64,000 nt of DNA from Pseudobacteroides cellulosolvens ATCC 35603 = DSM 2933 (GTDB lineage: Bacteria; Bacillota; Clostridia; Acetivibrionales; DSM-2933): assembly GCF_001262605.1 (NCBI RefSeq), contig NZ_LGTC01000001.1, positions 3,175,001 through 3,239,000 of the forward strand. Direction: 5' to 3'. How positions within the stretch are numbered: the first letter of the stretch is position 1; each line of letters opens with the position of its first letter. Position numbers and translations under genes: made by a program. The notes beneath the pieces are model-generated. The model saw nothing but the letters and a program-made list of their open reading frames with translations, did no database searches and was not told the DNA's origin. Shown here in pieces: positions 48,545 to 57,362 of the stretch.

Positions 48545-51066
48545 TTATGATGTGTATGTATAACCAAACTTTAATGCCAGCTTCACTATATCCGAAATAT
48601 TAATTGTGCTATCATTATTTAAGTCACATTTTTTATCAAATTCGAGGTCATCCTTTGTTAGGCCAAAGACTTTAGCTACCAAAACAACATCCGCCATATT
48701 TACTGAGCCATCCTTATTGATATCCTCTGTAACCTTTTCCGATTCAACATTCTTTACAGCGTCAATATAATATGTAACCCATGCCAGTGCAGCATTCAGG
48801 CTAATATTTACTTCATTGGTGGACCATGATTCAGCATGATCCATAAAACATTGTTGTGGCGGAGTGTAAAAATAGCTGCAACCTGAACCAGCAATCCATG
48901 GATCCTCACATTTAGAATTCGGTCCACTTGATAGAAATCCTGGCGGCACTGATGGGAATGAAGGGTCTATCTGTGGGCAAAAGAACCTGTGATGCGGATA
49001 TTTCAAGGGTTCTCACCATATCCTGAAACATAGCACTGAACTAACGGATTACGTCCCATTAAATAATCCATTGACTCTATTACTCCATTAAAATATTTAC
49101 TATCCTTGCTTAAATCATATGCATACGCCATAACAATTGCTTTATTTACAATAAATGAATTTGAAGCCCCCGGATAGCCTGTTATATCAGTATCCATACC
49201 TAAAATCAAACCCATATCAACTTCAGCTAAAGGTACACCATAACCCTCTTTCTTTTGAATTTCAATATATGAATTTGCTGCTTCAATTATACTTGCTGAA
49301 GCCTCAGGAAATTCCGCTGTCTTATTAAGTGCAAGAGTCAGAGTTCCCAATCCACCTGTAGCATTCCTGTTAAAGCATCCCTCAACACCTTTAAATTCAC
49401 CAGTTAACACTGAAGGTATCATTTGGCTTTCCTTATAGCCTTTAAGATCTGAAAGATATTTTTCATTTCCAGTTGTAATATACATTTCACAAGCAGCCCA
49501 ATAGAAATCATCTTCAACATAATCATCACTATATGCCATTGTCCCGCTATCATAGCCATATGGATAGAATATTGCAGGGTTTGATTTAGCAGCCTTATAG
49601 GCACTTTCAGCAGCAATCATGCACTTTTCCGAAAATTCCGAATCTATGTCCTTCCAGATACGTGCAGCCTGGGCGGCACACGCAGCCAGGTTTAGTGTTG
49701 CTGCAGTTGAAGGAGGATAGTATACCCTGTGCATATCATCCTCATCAGGACGCAATCCCAATGAAAGCCATTTCTCATCACCTAGCTTGTGAACTGCCAT
49801 TCCAGCCCTGTCATATCCTTCAGGTATCTGCATCTTGAGCATCCATTCCATCTCCCAGCGAGTCTCATCAAGCAAGTCATTTATATTATTTTCACTTTCG
49901 GGAATATTCAGTTTGCCATCACCAAAAGGAGTATCTTGTCCATTTTTTTTAGAATGTTCATACTGGTTCTGCAACATCCATAGTGCAAAACCGCCGTTTA
50001 CAACATACTTTCCATAGTCAGCTCCATCATACCATCCACCTGTAGCATCAATACTGTAAGGGCCATTATATCCCTTTCCGGACGCTAGTGAAGCCATATC
50101 ATTTGCATGACCTGCCGGTCGTGCCCATTTGCTTTCCATGCAATATGGCATCTTTAGCTCAATACCGCTTCTGGAATGATAAAAGTATTTAAGTGCATCA
50201 TATTTCATTCTAGTATACATATCTGTTCCAATATCAAAATACCAGCTTGTATAGCTGCCAGCCACGAGCTGATAACCTTTTCCAGGCTTTGTATAATCAG
50301 TGAAATCAATAATATGAACTTTATCTCCTGATGCATGATCAAATCCAAAAGGTTTTGTTTTTCCTGCTGCAACAACTGTACCTGAGCTATTTTTCAACTG
50401 CCAATCCAATGGGCTTTCATCAGCACCGCTGTTCCCAATCTTCACGGTTGCTCTCTTTACACCATCAGGAAAATATCCCATTTGATTGACACGAATATCC
50501 CTTGAAGGAGTTATGACCGGAGTAGAAGTTGGCTTGGAGAAGTCACTAAGTGACATGGATATGAATTCTATTTCATAAGGAACAGCCCCTGCCAATTCTC
50601 CCCCAAGTTCAAATGCAAACTCGGCCTCTTTATAATTAATACTTGGAGTAAACCTTTCGTTTACCGTAAGAACCTGGTTAGCCTTAATACTGTATGGTTT
50701 CCAACCGTTATTCCAAGCCTCACCATAAGGTTCTCCCCTATCACCAATCTTGGCATATACCTTGCAATCTTTTGTAGCAGTCAGTGAAAATTTCACAGTA
50801 TATGTATAACCTGATATAATTGACAATCCTCTGTGTGCAAGTCGAACATCCCATTTGTTAACTCCTTTTTTATCCATATGAACTATCAATTTTCCATCTT
50901 TAATATAAGTATATGCATTACTATCATCACTTTCAATCAAGTGCCAGGGTAAAGAAACTCCACTTGTAAAGTCGGTAGTTTCCAGAAGTTCTGCTGCACT
51001 GCACATTCCCCTAAATGCCAGAAGTGTAAACAAAATCATACAAAACATCGATAACTTTTTAGACAT
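48545..51066 (-). CDS. Cellulosomal GH9 cellulase 3 (CBM4-Ig-GH9-dockerin); frameshifted
   Basis: About 840 residues after one correction. Signal peptide about 1-24; CBM4-type module (AELLETTDFTSGVSLPWHL near the start); Ig-like module (RDIRVNQMGYFPD); GH9 with TGGWYDGADYGKY (the usual His after the second Asp is Tyr), PHHRFFCPQIDPS and ESWSTNEVNISLN; dockerin DINKDGSVNMADVVLVAKVF. The frame breaks at 49005-49006 in GYGENP; one extra A in plus-strand AA (TT to TTT on the coding strand) restores GYGENPLKYPHHRFF exactly as in the two paralogues. The ATG at 51066 has GGAGG 8 bases upstream. Confidence 0.92.
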
Positions 51067-51120
51067 TTTAATTCCCTCCATTTTCTTCATATGAATATAC
51101 TTGCTGCCTGATAGAAGCAA

Positions 51121-51156
51121 AAAACAAAAAGCCTTATAAATGTTAATATCAGGCTT
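51121..51156 (-). terminator. Hairpin with T tract in the leader of GH9 gene 3
   Basis: AAGCCT (51130-51135) pairs with AGGCTT (51151-51156), followed by TTTGTTTT on the minus strand, about 55 bases before the start codon. It could end upstream transcription or act as an attenuator. The 51067-51434 gap holds this, the XRE terminator and nothing else recognised. Confidence 0.4.
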
Positions 51157-51346
51157 ATTATATCAATTTATGAAATCCTAAACAATTGCATAATTGGGCA
51201 ATAAGTTACAATTATTGCCTCAGTAATAGCGTTATTCATTTTAAACATTATTCTACAAATGTAAAAAACCATGTAATAATATTGTCAACCTTGATTGTTG
51301 CCGTTAAAAATTATATCTTAAAATACACCAGATTTTTTTATACGCT

Positions 51347-51374
51347 AAAAAAGACACTTCCCAAAGGAAATGCC
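51347..51374 (-). terminator. Terminator of the XRE regulator gene
   Basis: On the minus strand GGCATTTCC-TTTG-GGAAGTGTC is followed by TTTTTT, 60 bases after the XRE stop codon. Confidence 0.8.
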
Positions 51375-51434
51375 TTTTCTTAACAAAATACCATATTGAA
51401 ATTGATTAAGGAATGAATAAAATATTACTAATTA

Positions 51435-51896
51435 TCACTCCAAGTCGTATTTAATTATCTGGAGTGCCATATACCTTTTTAGTATAGTCTCAATCTGTAT
51501 GTAAATATCCTCCAGGAACAGTGCATACAACATCTGATCCTCCACAAGGTATTTACTTTCCAATGCCTTATCTATTATATTACATAATTTCTTTAAAATA
51601 TCCTTGTCCTCCATCACCTTATAGTTCCTGTCCTTAGCCAAAACCAGCTTTAGAAGGGATGGAATCTTGACATTGATGTTTTCACCTTCTTTTTCAAGGC
51701 CAAGAAGCATATCAATATCAATGTCCAGCTCTTTTATTATTCTGAGTATAGTTTCAAGTTTCGGATTGACCTTGTGGCCATTTTCCAGTTGCGACAGATA
51801 GCCTGGGGATATTCCAACCAGCTTTGCAAAATCTTTGAGTCCATAGCGTTTTTCTTCCCTCTTAAGCCTTATTATCTCTCCAACTTTTATTTCCAT
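51435..51896 (-). CDS. XRE-family HTH regulator
   Basis: 153 residues. A Cro/C1-type helix-turn-helix lies at about 6-62 (LKDFAKLVGISPGYLSQLEN, then NPKLETILRIIKEL). The rest is helical and unassigned. The ATG at 51896 follows GGGAGGG. It is the closest regulator to the cellulase cluster, but no link is shown. SinR- or phage-like roles are both possible. Confidence 0.85.
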   Translation of the reverse strand: MEIKVGEIIRLKREEKRYGLKDFAKLVGISPGYLSQLENGHKVNPKLETILRIIKELDIDIDMLLGLEKEGENINVKIPSLLKLVLAKDRNYKVMEDKDILKKLCNIIDKALESKYLVEDQMLYALFLEDIYIQIETILKRYMALQIIKYDLE

Positions 51897-51997
51897 AAAC
51901 TTAAGCCCTCCCACACTCATGATAATGTCGAAGTAAAAAGCTTTACTTGTATGTTAATAAATATTGATTTAACTTATATCAAAAGTAAATAAAATAT

Positions 51998-53221
51998 TTA
52001 ATCTATCTTAAGTTTGGCAAACTTTCTCTTTCCTACTTGAATTACATCGCCATCCTTTATTTCAATATCTATATTGGCCTGATCAAACTTCACCTCATTG
52101 ATCTTTAGAGACCCCTGTGTTATAAGCCTTCTTGCCTCACTGCTTGATGGTGCAAGCCCTGTTATTGTAAGAAGCTTTGGTGCCCATATCTTGCCATCTG
52201 TAAGATCTGAAGACTTTATAATTACCTCTTCAATATCCTCGGGAATAGCACCTTTCTGGAAAACCGATTTAAAATGCTCTTCGGCCTTCAATGAAGCTTC
52301 ACTGCCATGATACAATGATACAACCTCTCTTGCCAGCTTCATTTTCAGATCCCTTGGATTTACTGTATTGTCTTTAAGCTGTTGTCTCATAGCCTCTATC
52401 TCATCAGGATGAACGTCAGTAACCAGCTCATAATATCTTATAATCAATTCATCGGGAATTGACATTGTTTTTCCATATATATCATTGGGTTCTTCATTGA
52501 TACCTATATAGTTACCAAGACTTTTGCTCATTTTCTTTACGCCATCGGTACCTTCGAGTATAGGCATGAATAAACCTATTTGAACATCGCTTTTACCATA
52601 TTCCTTTTGAAGAGTTCTACCCATAAGGATGTTAAACTTCTGGTCTGTGCCTCCAAGCTCTACATCCGCTCCAAGTTCTACAGAATCATATCCCTGCATT
52701 AATGGATAGAAAAACTCGTGAATGGATATGGGAAGATTGCCGGTAAATCTCTTTTTAAAATCTTCCCTCTCAAGCATCCTGGCAACGGTATATTTTGCCG
52801 AAAGCTTTATAACATCAGCAAAAGTTAACGGTGCAAGCCATTCGCTGTTGAATCTGACAATGGTCTTTTCCTTGTCTAATATTTTAAATATTTGAGACTT
52901 GTATGTTTCTGCATTTCTTAGAACTTCTTCCCTTGTAAGCTGTTTTCTTGTTTCGGACTTGCCTGTAGGATCTCCGATCATACCTGTATAGTCACCGATT
53001 ATTATTACCACCTGATGTCCAAGATCTTGGAATGCCTTCAGCTTCCTCAATACGACGGTATGTCCTAAATGTATATCAGGTGCGGTTGGATCAAGACCCA
53101 GCTTTATGATAAGAGGTTTGTTTTCCTTTTCCGACTTTTTAAGTTTTTCCAAAAGCTCATTTTCACTGATTAATTCTGCAACACCTTTTTTTATAATCCT
53201 CAACTGCTCGTTAACATCCAT
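51998..53221 (-). CDS. tyrS: Tyrosyl-tRNA synthetase
   Basis: 407 residues. It charges tRNA-Tyr. Class I motifs are clear: [11 protein letters not shown] (HIGH-like) and KMSKSLGN (KMSKS); an S4 RNA-binding domain ends the protein ([19 protein letters not shown]). It resembles the TyrZ/TyrS2 subgroup with the PDIHLGHTV form. The 146 bases upstream are too short for a full T-box leader and none was seen. Confidence 0.95.
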   Translation of the reverse strand: MDVNEQLRIIKKGVAELISENELLEKLKKSEKENKPLIIKLGLDPTAPDIHLGHTVVLRKLKAFQDLGHQVVIIIGDYTGMIGDPTGKSETRKQLTREEVLRNAETYKSQIFKILDKEKTIVRFNSEWLAPLTFADVIKLSAKYTVARMLEREDFKKRFTGNLPISIHEFFYPLMQGYDSVELGADVELGGTDQKFNILMGRTLQKEYGKSDVQIGLFMPILEGTDGVKKMSKSLGNYIGINEEPNDIYGKTMSIPDELIIRYYELVTDVHPDEIEAMRQQLKDNTVNPRDLKMKLAREVVSLYHGSEASLKAEEHFKSVFQKGAIPEDIEEVIIKSSDLTDGKIWAPKLLTITGLAPSSSEARRLITQGSLKINEVKFDQANIDIEIKDGDVIQVGKRKFAKLKID

Positions 53222-53367
53222 AGTTTGTTAAGTCCTCCCGAAATCATATGTATTAATTAAAATCAGCATTTATCTCGATTTTAATCTGCATCTTTTTATT
53301 TTCTCTATATTTTATCACTTAAACCATGTAAATTCCAGTATTTTTCCTTGAAATTAGTCATTCCTAA

Positions 53368-54450
53368 TTAAAAGCGTCTGCTGTCTAAAATCAATTGTTC
53401 ACGAACTCTTTTCAATCCTTCCTTTATGGCCCTGGCCCTAATCTCACCAATTCCGTCAACTGTATCTAGTTCCTCTGAAGAAGCCTTCAATATACCCTGA
53501 AGATTCATAAACTTATCTAAAAGGTTTTTCATGACAGCCATTGGCACCCTGGGTATCAAACTCATAATCCTGTAGCCTTTAGGCGTCACATTCATTACAA
53601 TTGTGTTCTCCCTTTGCCTGTACCCCAGTGCACTGTAGATTTTTGTTAAATCCAGCAGCTCATCATCGTCAAACTGCCTTATCATAGCTAGTATGTCCTC
53701 TGATGTTTTGGAATCATTTCTAACCATATAGTCTTCAATAACCATCCTCACATCTTCCTCAACATTTACAAGAAGCTCTTCCAACTGCATCCTTATTAAC
53801 CGTCCTTCGTTTCCAAGCTCGCAAATATACCTGTCAACTTCAGCTACTATCCTCATAACCATTTCTGTTCTCTGTATAACATAGGCTACATCATCTAATG
53901 TAACACTGTCCTCAAACTCAAGTACACTCAAATTACCCAGTGCACTTATAAGTACCGAATTATATTTTTCCAGAGTCTGAAGGGCCTGATTAGCTCTTAC
54001 AAGGAGCATTGACGTGTCCTTAAGTATATACTTGCAATCTCCTTTGTAAAGAGTAATTAAGTTTCTTCTCTGAGATATGCATAGTACGATTTCACCGGAT
54101 TGTTTTGCTGCCCTTTCGGAACTCTTGTGCCTTGTGCCGGTTTCTTCTGTGGGAATAGAGGGGTTAGGGATTAAAAGGGCATTGGCATAAAGAATCTTTT
54201 TCAAATCCTTGCTGATAATTATTGCACCGTCCATTTTGGCAAGTTCGTACAGCTGTGCAGGCGAATACTCCTTATTGATGTAAAACCCGCCATCAACAAG
54301 GCTCATAACCTCATTCGAATCACCAATAACAATAAGTGCTCCGGTCCTGGCCTTTAATATATTTTCCAAGCCTTCTCTGAGTGGGGTCCCCGGTGCCATA
54401 ATCTTCAGAATTTCCATAAGCTCATTATCCTTCAATCTGTCTTCCCTCAT
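53368..54450 (-). CDS. disA: DNA-integrity scanning diadenylate cyclase DisA
   Basis: 360 residues. The DAC domain (about 1-140) has KMDGAIIISKD (DGA) and TGTRHKSSERAAK (RHR-type site) and makes c-di-AMP. A linker helix region follows, then a C-terminal HhH/RuvA-like DNA-binding domain (VDGIGEIRARAIKEGL). It lies after radA, its usual neighbour; RadA is known to regulate DisA in B. subtilis. Confidence 0.96.
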   Translation of the reverse strand: MREDRLKDNELMEILKIMAPGTPLREGLENILKARTGALIVIGDSNEVMSLVDGGFYINKEYSPAQLYELAKMDGAIIISKDLKKILYANALLIPNPSIPTEETGTRHKSSERAAKQSGEIVLCISQRRNLITLYKGDCKYILKDTSMLLVRANQALQTLEKYNSVLISALGNLSVLEFEDSVTLDDVAYVIQRTEMVMRIVAEVDRYICELGNEGRLIRMQLEELLVNVEEDVRMVIEDYMVRNDSKTSEDILAMIRQFDDDELLDLTKIYSALGYRQRENTIVMNVTPKGYRIMSLIPRVPMAVMKNLLDKFMNLQGILKASSEELDTVDGIGEIRARAIKEGLKRVREQLILDSRRF

Positions 54451-54497
54451 TATTCCATCCTCCAGTAATTTAACCTGCCGAATTATTCAAAATACTG

Positions 54498-55859
54498 CTA
54501 AATAAGTAAATCCAGTGCTTCTTTTACATTTTCAACAGCTTTTATTTGTATACCCTCAACTTCCTTCATCTGCTTTATCATTTTCTTGTTTCCCGAAGGA
54601 ATTATACATGTTTTAAAGCCTATCCGCTTAGCCTCCATAACCCTTTTATCAATATGGCTTACAGCTCTCACCTCGCCTGTAAGACCTACTTCACCAATAA
54701 ACACACAATCCGGATCAACTATTCTGTTTCTGAAGCTTGATGCTATGGCAACAATAAGTGCAAGATCACAGGCCGGTTCGTCAATTTTTATACCCCCAAC
54801 CACATTCACATACGCATCAAAATTCCCAAGCTGCATACCTACCCTTTTCTCTAAAACCGCCATAAGCAAGGTTATTCTATTATAATCAGTACCTGTTGCC
54901 ATTCTTCTTGGCATACCGAAATTTGTAGGACTGACTAAAGCCTGCACCTCAATAAGCATCGGCCGTGTGCCTTCAATACTTGCTACAACTACTGATCCCG
55001 GAACATTTACAGGTCTTTCAGCCAACATTACGGCTGATGGGTTATCTATCTCAGCAAGGCCTATGTCCCTCATTTCAAAAATGCCTATCTCATTTGTGGA
55101 GCCAAACCTGTTCTTCACAGATCTTAGCACCCTATAACTCATATGTCTGTCACCCTCAAAATAAAGAACGGTATCAACCATGTGCTCTAATACCCTGGGA
55201 CCTGCAATAGCCCCCTCTTTTGTGACGTGTCCAACAATTATAATGGATATGCCGTTGTCCTTTGCAATTCTCATGAGCTTTCCCGTTACCTCACGAACCT
55301 GGCTTACACTTCCAGGTGCTGAGTTTACGTCCTCGCTGAACATTGTCTGTATGGAATCTATAATAACCAGTCCCGGCTTTTCTTTTAATATTACCGTTTC
55401 AATAATACTGAAGCTCGTTTCCGACACCATCAAAAGCTTGCTGTTATTAACTGAAAGCCTGTCCGCCCTGATTTTTATCTGACCTATGGATTCCTCACCG
55501 GAAAAGTATAATATACTTGAATCCATGATTATGCTATTGCATACCTGAAGAATTAACGTGGATTTACCAATGCCTGGGTCTCCCCCCACAAGTATAAGGG
55601 ACCCTTTAACCAATCCGCCTCCCAGAACCCTGTCAATTTCCTTAAATCCTGTACAATAACGATCTTCTGCCTGAGAATTAACATCATTAATACTTACAGG
55701 TTTTATATCCTTGATATCTATATTGTTATTCTTTGATCCACTTTTAAGAATTTCCTCAACAAATGTGTTCCATTGACTGCAAGCAGGGCATTTACCCAAC
55801 CAGCCCGAAGACTCATATCCGCATTCCTGACAAATGTATACTGATTTGTTTTTTGCCAT
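54498..55859 (-). CDS. radA: DNA repair protein RadA/Sms
   Basis: 453 residues. N-terminal zinc finger CQECGYESSGWLGKCPAC; RecA-like core with Walker A GGDPGIGKST and the family KNRFGSTNEIG motif; C-terminal Lon-protease-like domain. It acts in branch migration of recombination intermediates. It lies 47 bases before disA. Usually this block follows clpC directly; here two genes intervene. Confidence 0.97.
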   Translation of the reverse strand: MAKNKSVYICQECGYESSGWLGKCPACSQWNTFVEEILKSGSKNNNIDIKDIKPVSINDVNSQAEDRYCTGFKEIDRVLGGGLVKGSLILVGGDPGIGKSTLILQVCNSIIMDSSILYFSGEESIGQIKIRADRLSVNNSKLLMVSETSFSIIETVILKEKPGLVIIDSIQTMFSEDVNSAPGSVSQVREVTGKLMRIAKDNGISIIIVGHVTKEGAIAGPRVLEHMVDTVLYFEGDRHMSYRVLRSVKNRFGSTNEIGIFEMRDIGLAEIDNPSAVMLAERPVNVPGSVVVASIEGTRPMLIEVQALVSPTNFGMPRRMATGTDYNRITLLMAVLEKRVGMQLGNFDAYVNVVGGIKIDEPACDLALIVAIASSFRNRIVDPDCVFIGEVGLTGEVRAVSHIDKRVMEAKRIGFKTCIIPSGNKKMIKQMKEVEGIQIKAVENVKEALDLLI

Positions 55860-56050
55860 CTAAAACTCCTTCACATCAAAATTCTATAGTATAATTATCG
55901 GCATTCAGGCAAAAGAATATATAGATTTATATCAATTATTACCCGAATTATTATACCACAAATATTTATATTATTTTATTAAATATTTTCTATTATTAAG
56001 TACAAAATAATAAGGTTGAACAAAATCAAATATTATACTGGAGGAAATAA

Positions 56051-57307
56051 ATGTTGTCCGTATTTAACAGCTTCTTGTATCTATCAACTCAGATTATTCA
56101 AATTCTGATATTTATAGCAGGCTGCTACTACTTTGGTATATCAGTTTTTGGTTGGATAAAAAGAAAAGAGGATTCTCACAAAAAGTATAGCCCTATAAAG
56201 AAATTCGCATTGGTTATAGCTGCTCACAACGAAGAACTGGTTATTGCACATATCATAGACAGCTTAAAAAGGCAAAACTATCCAAAAGAGCTTTATGATA
56301 TTTTTGTAGTCGCAGATAATTGCACCGATAATACGTCAAAAATTGCATCAGAGCGTGGTGCAATAGTATATAACCGGATAAATAATGAATTAAAAGGAAA
56401 GGGGTTTGCCCTCGAATGGATGTTTGAAATAATATTCAATATGGAAACAAATTATGATGCAATAAGTATATTCGATGCTGATAATATCGTTTCTGCTAAC
56501 TATTTAGCGGAAATGAACAAACAACTGTGCAAAGGACACAAGGTTGTTCAAGGCTACATAGACAGTAAAAATCCATTCGATTCATGGATTACAGGCTCTT
56601 ATTCCATAGCTTTTTGGCTTTCCAACCGGATTTTCCAGCTTCCAAGGTATTATTTGGGTTTAAGCTGCGGCCTTTGTGGCACCGGCTTTTGCGTTGAAAC
56701 AACTGTTTTAAAAAAGATAGGCTGGGGTGCCACATGCCTTACCGAGGATCTGGAATTTACCATGAAGCTTGCATTAAATGGAATGAAGGTTGCCTGGGCA
56801 CATGATGCCGTTGTATATGACGAAAAACCTCTTACCTTGAGACAATCCTGGAATCAAAGAAAGAGATGGATGCAAGGTCACGCAGACTGTGCATCCAGAT
56901 TCTTAGGTGCTTTGTTTAAAAAAGCATTCAAAGAGCAAAATCTGGTGGCTTTCGACTGTGCCTTATACCTTTTCCAACCTATCAGGTTTATATTTATCGG
57001 ATTAATTACTGTCATGATGTGGATACAAATGGTTTACCCTACGTCACCGTTTTTTAGCCTCAAATATGTTTTTCCTGTTGAAATCTGGAACGTTTTTGTA
57101 ATACTCCAATTTTTTTATGGCCCATTTGTAATACTTTCAGAAAAGAAATTTAACAGCAAAATTATACTGGGTTTTATATTATACCCGTTCTATTGCCTAA
57201 CATGGGTTCCCATTACAATCGAAGGATTTTTAAGTAAAAATAACAAGGAATGGGATCATACTACCCATACCAGGGAAATCACCATCAATGATCTGGAGGA
57301 AGCTTAG
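56051..57307 (+). CDS. Family 2 membrane glycosyltransferase
   Basis: 418 residues. One N-terminal membrane helix, then a GT2 domain (ALVIAAHNEELVIAHIIDSL; ADNCTDNT; FDADN as DxD; CLTEDLEFTM as the TED motif; QRKRWMQGH as QxxRW), then three membrane helices. This is the layout of processive polysaccharide synthases (cellulose, PNAG, hyaluronan type). The product is unknown. GGAGG lies 7 bases before the ATG. It is oppositely oriented to its neighbours and splits the radA and clpC blocks. Confidence 0.88.
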   Translation: MLSVFNSFLYLSTQIIQILIFIAGCYYFGISVFGWIKRKEDSHKKYSPIKKFALVIAAHNEELVIAHIIDSLKRQNYPKELYDIFVVADNCTDNTSKIASERGAIVYNRINNELKGKGFALEWMFEIIFNMETNYDAISIFDADNIVSANYLAEMNKQLCKGHKVVQGYIDSKNPFDSWITGSYSIAFWLSNRIFQLPRYYLGLSCGLCGTGFCVETTVLKKIGWGATCLTEDLEFTMKLALNGMKVAWAHDAVVYDEKPLTLRQSWNQRKRWMQGHADCASRFLGALFKKAFKEQNLVAFDCALYLFQPIRFIFIGLITVMMWIQMVYPTSPFFSLKYVFPVEIWNVFVILQFFYGPFVILSEKKFNSKIILGFILYPFYCLTWVPITIEGFLSKNNKEWDHTTHTREITINDLEEA

Positions 57308-57331
57308 GCATACCTTAGCTTCCTCCAGATC
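57290..57331. terminator. Strong hairpin overlapping the end of the GT2 gene
   Basis: GATCTGGAGGAAGCT (57290-57304) pairs with AGCTTCCTCCAGATC (57317-57331), extended to 19 bases with one mismatch. It covers the stop codon. The minus-strand gene ends at 57363, so it may serve both convergent genes. Confidence 0.65.
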
Positions 57332-57362
57332 AAAATCCATTATGATTTTGCTCTATCTAGCA

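Noticed and set aside
53222..53367. T-box leader before tyrS
   Set aside because: Only 146 bases separate tyrS from disA and no T-box sequence or paired terminator/antiterminator was seen.
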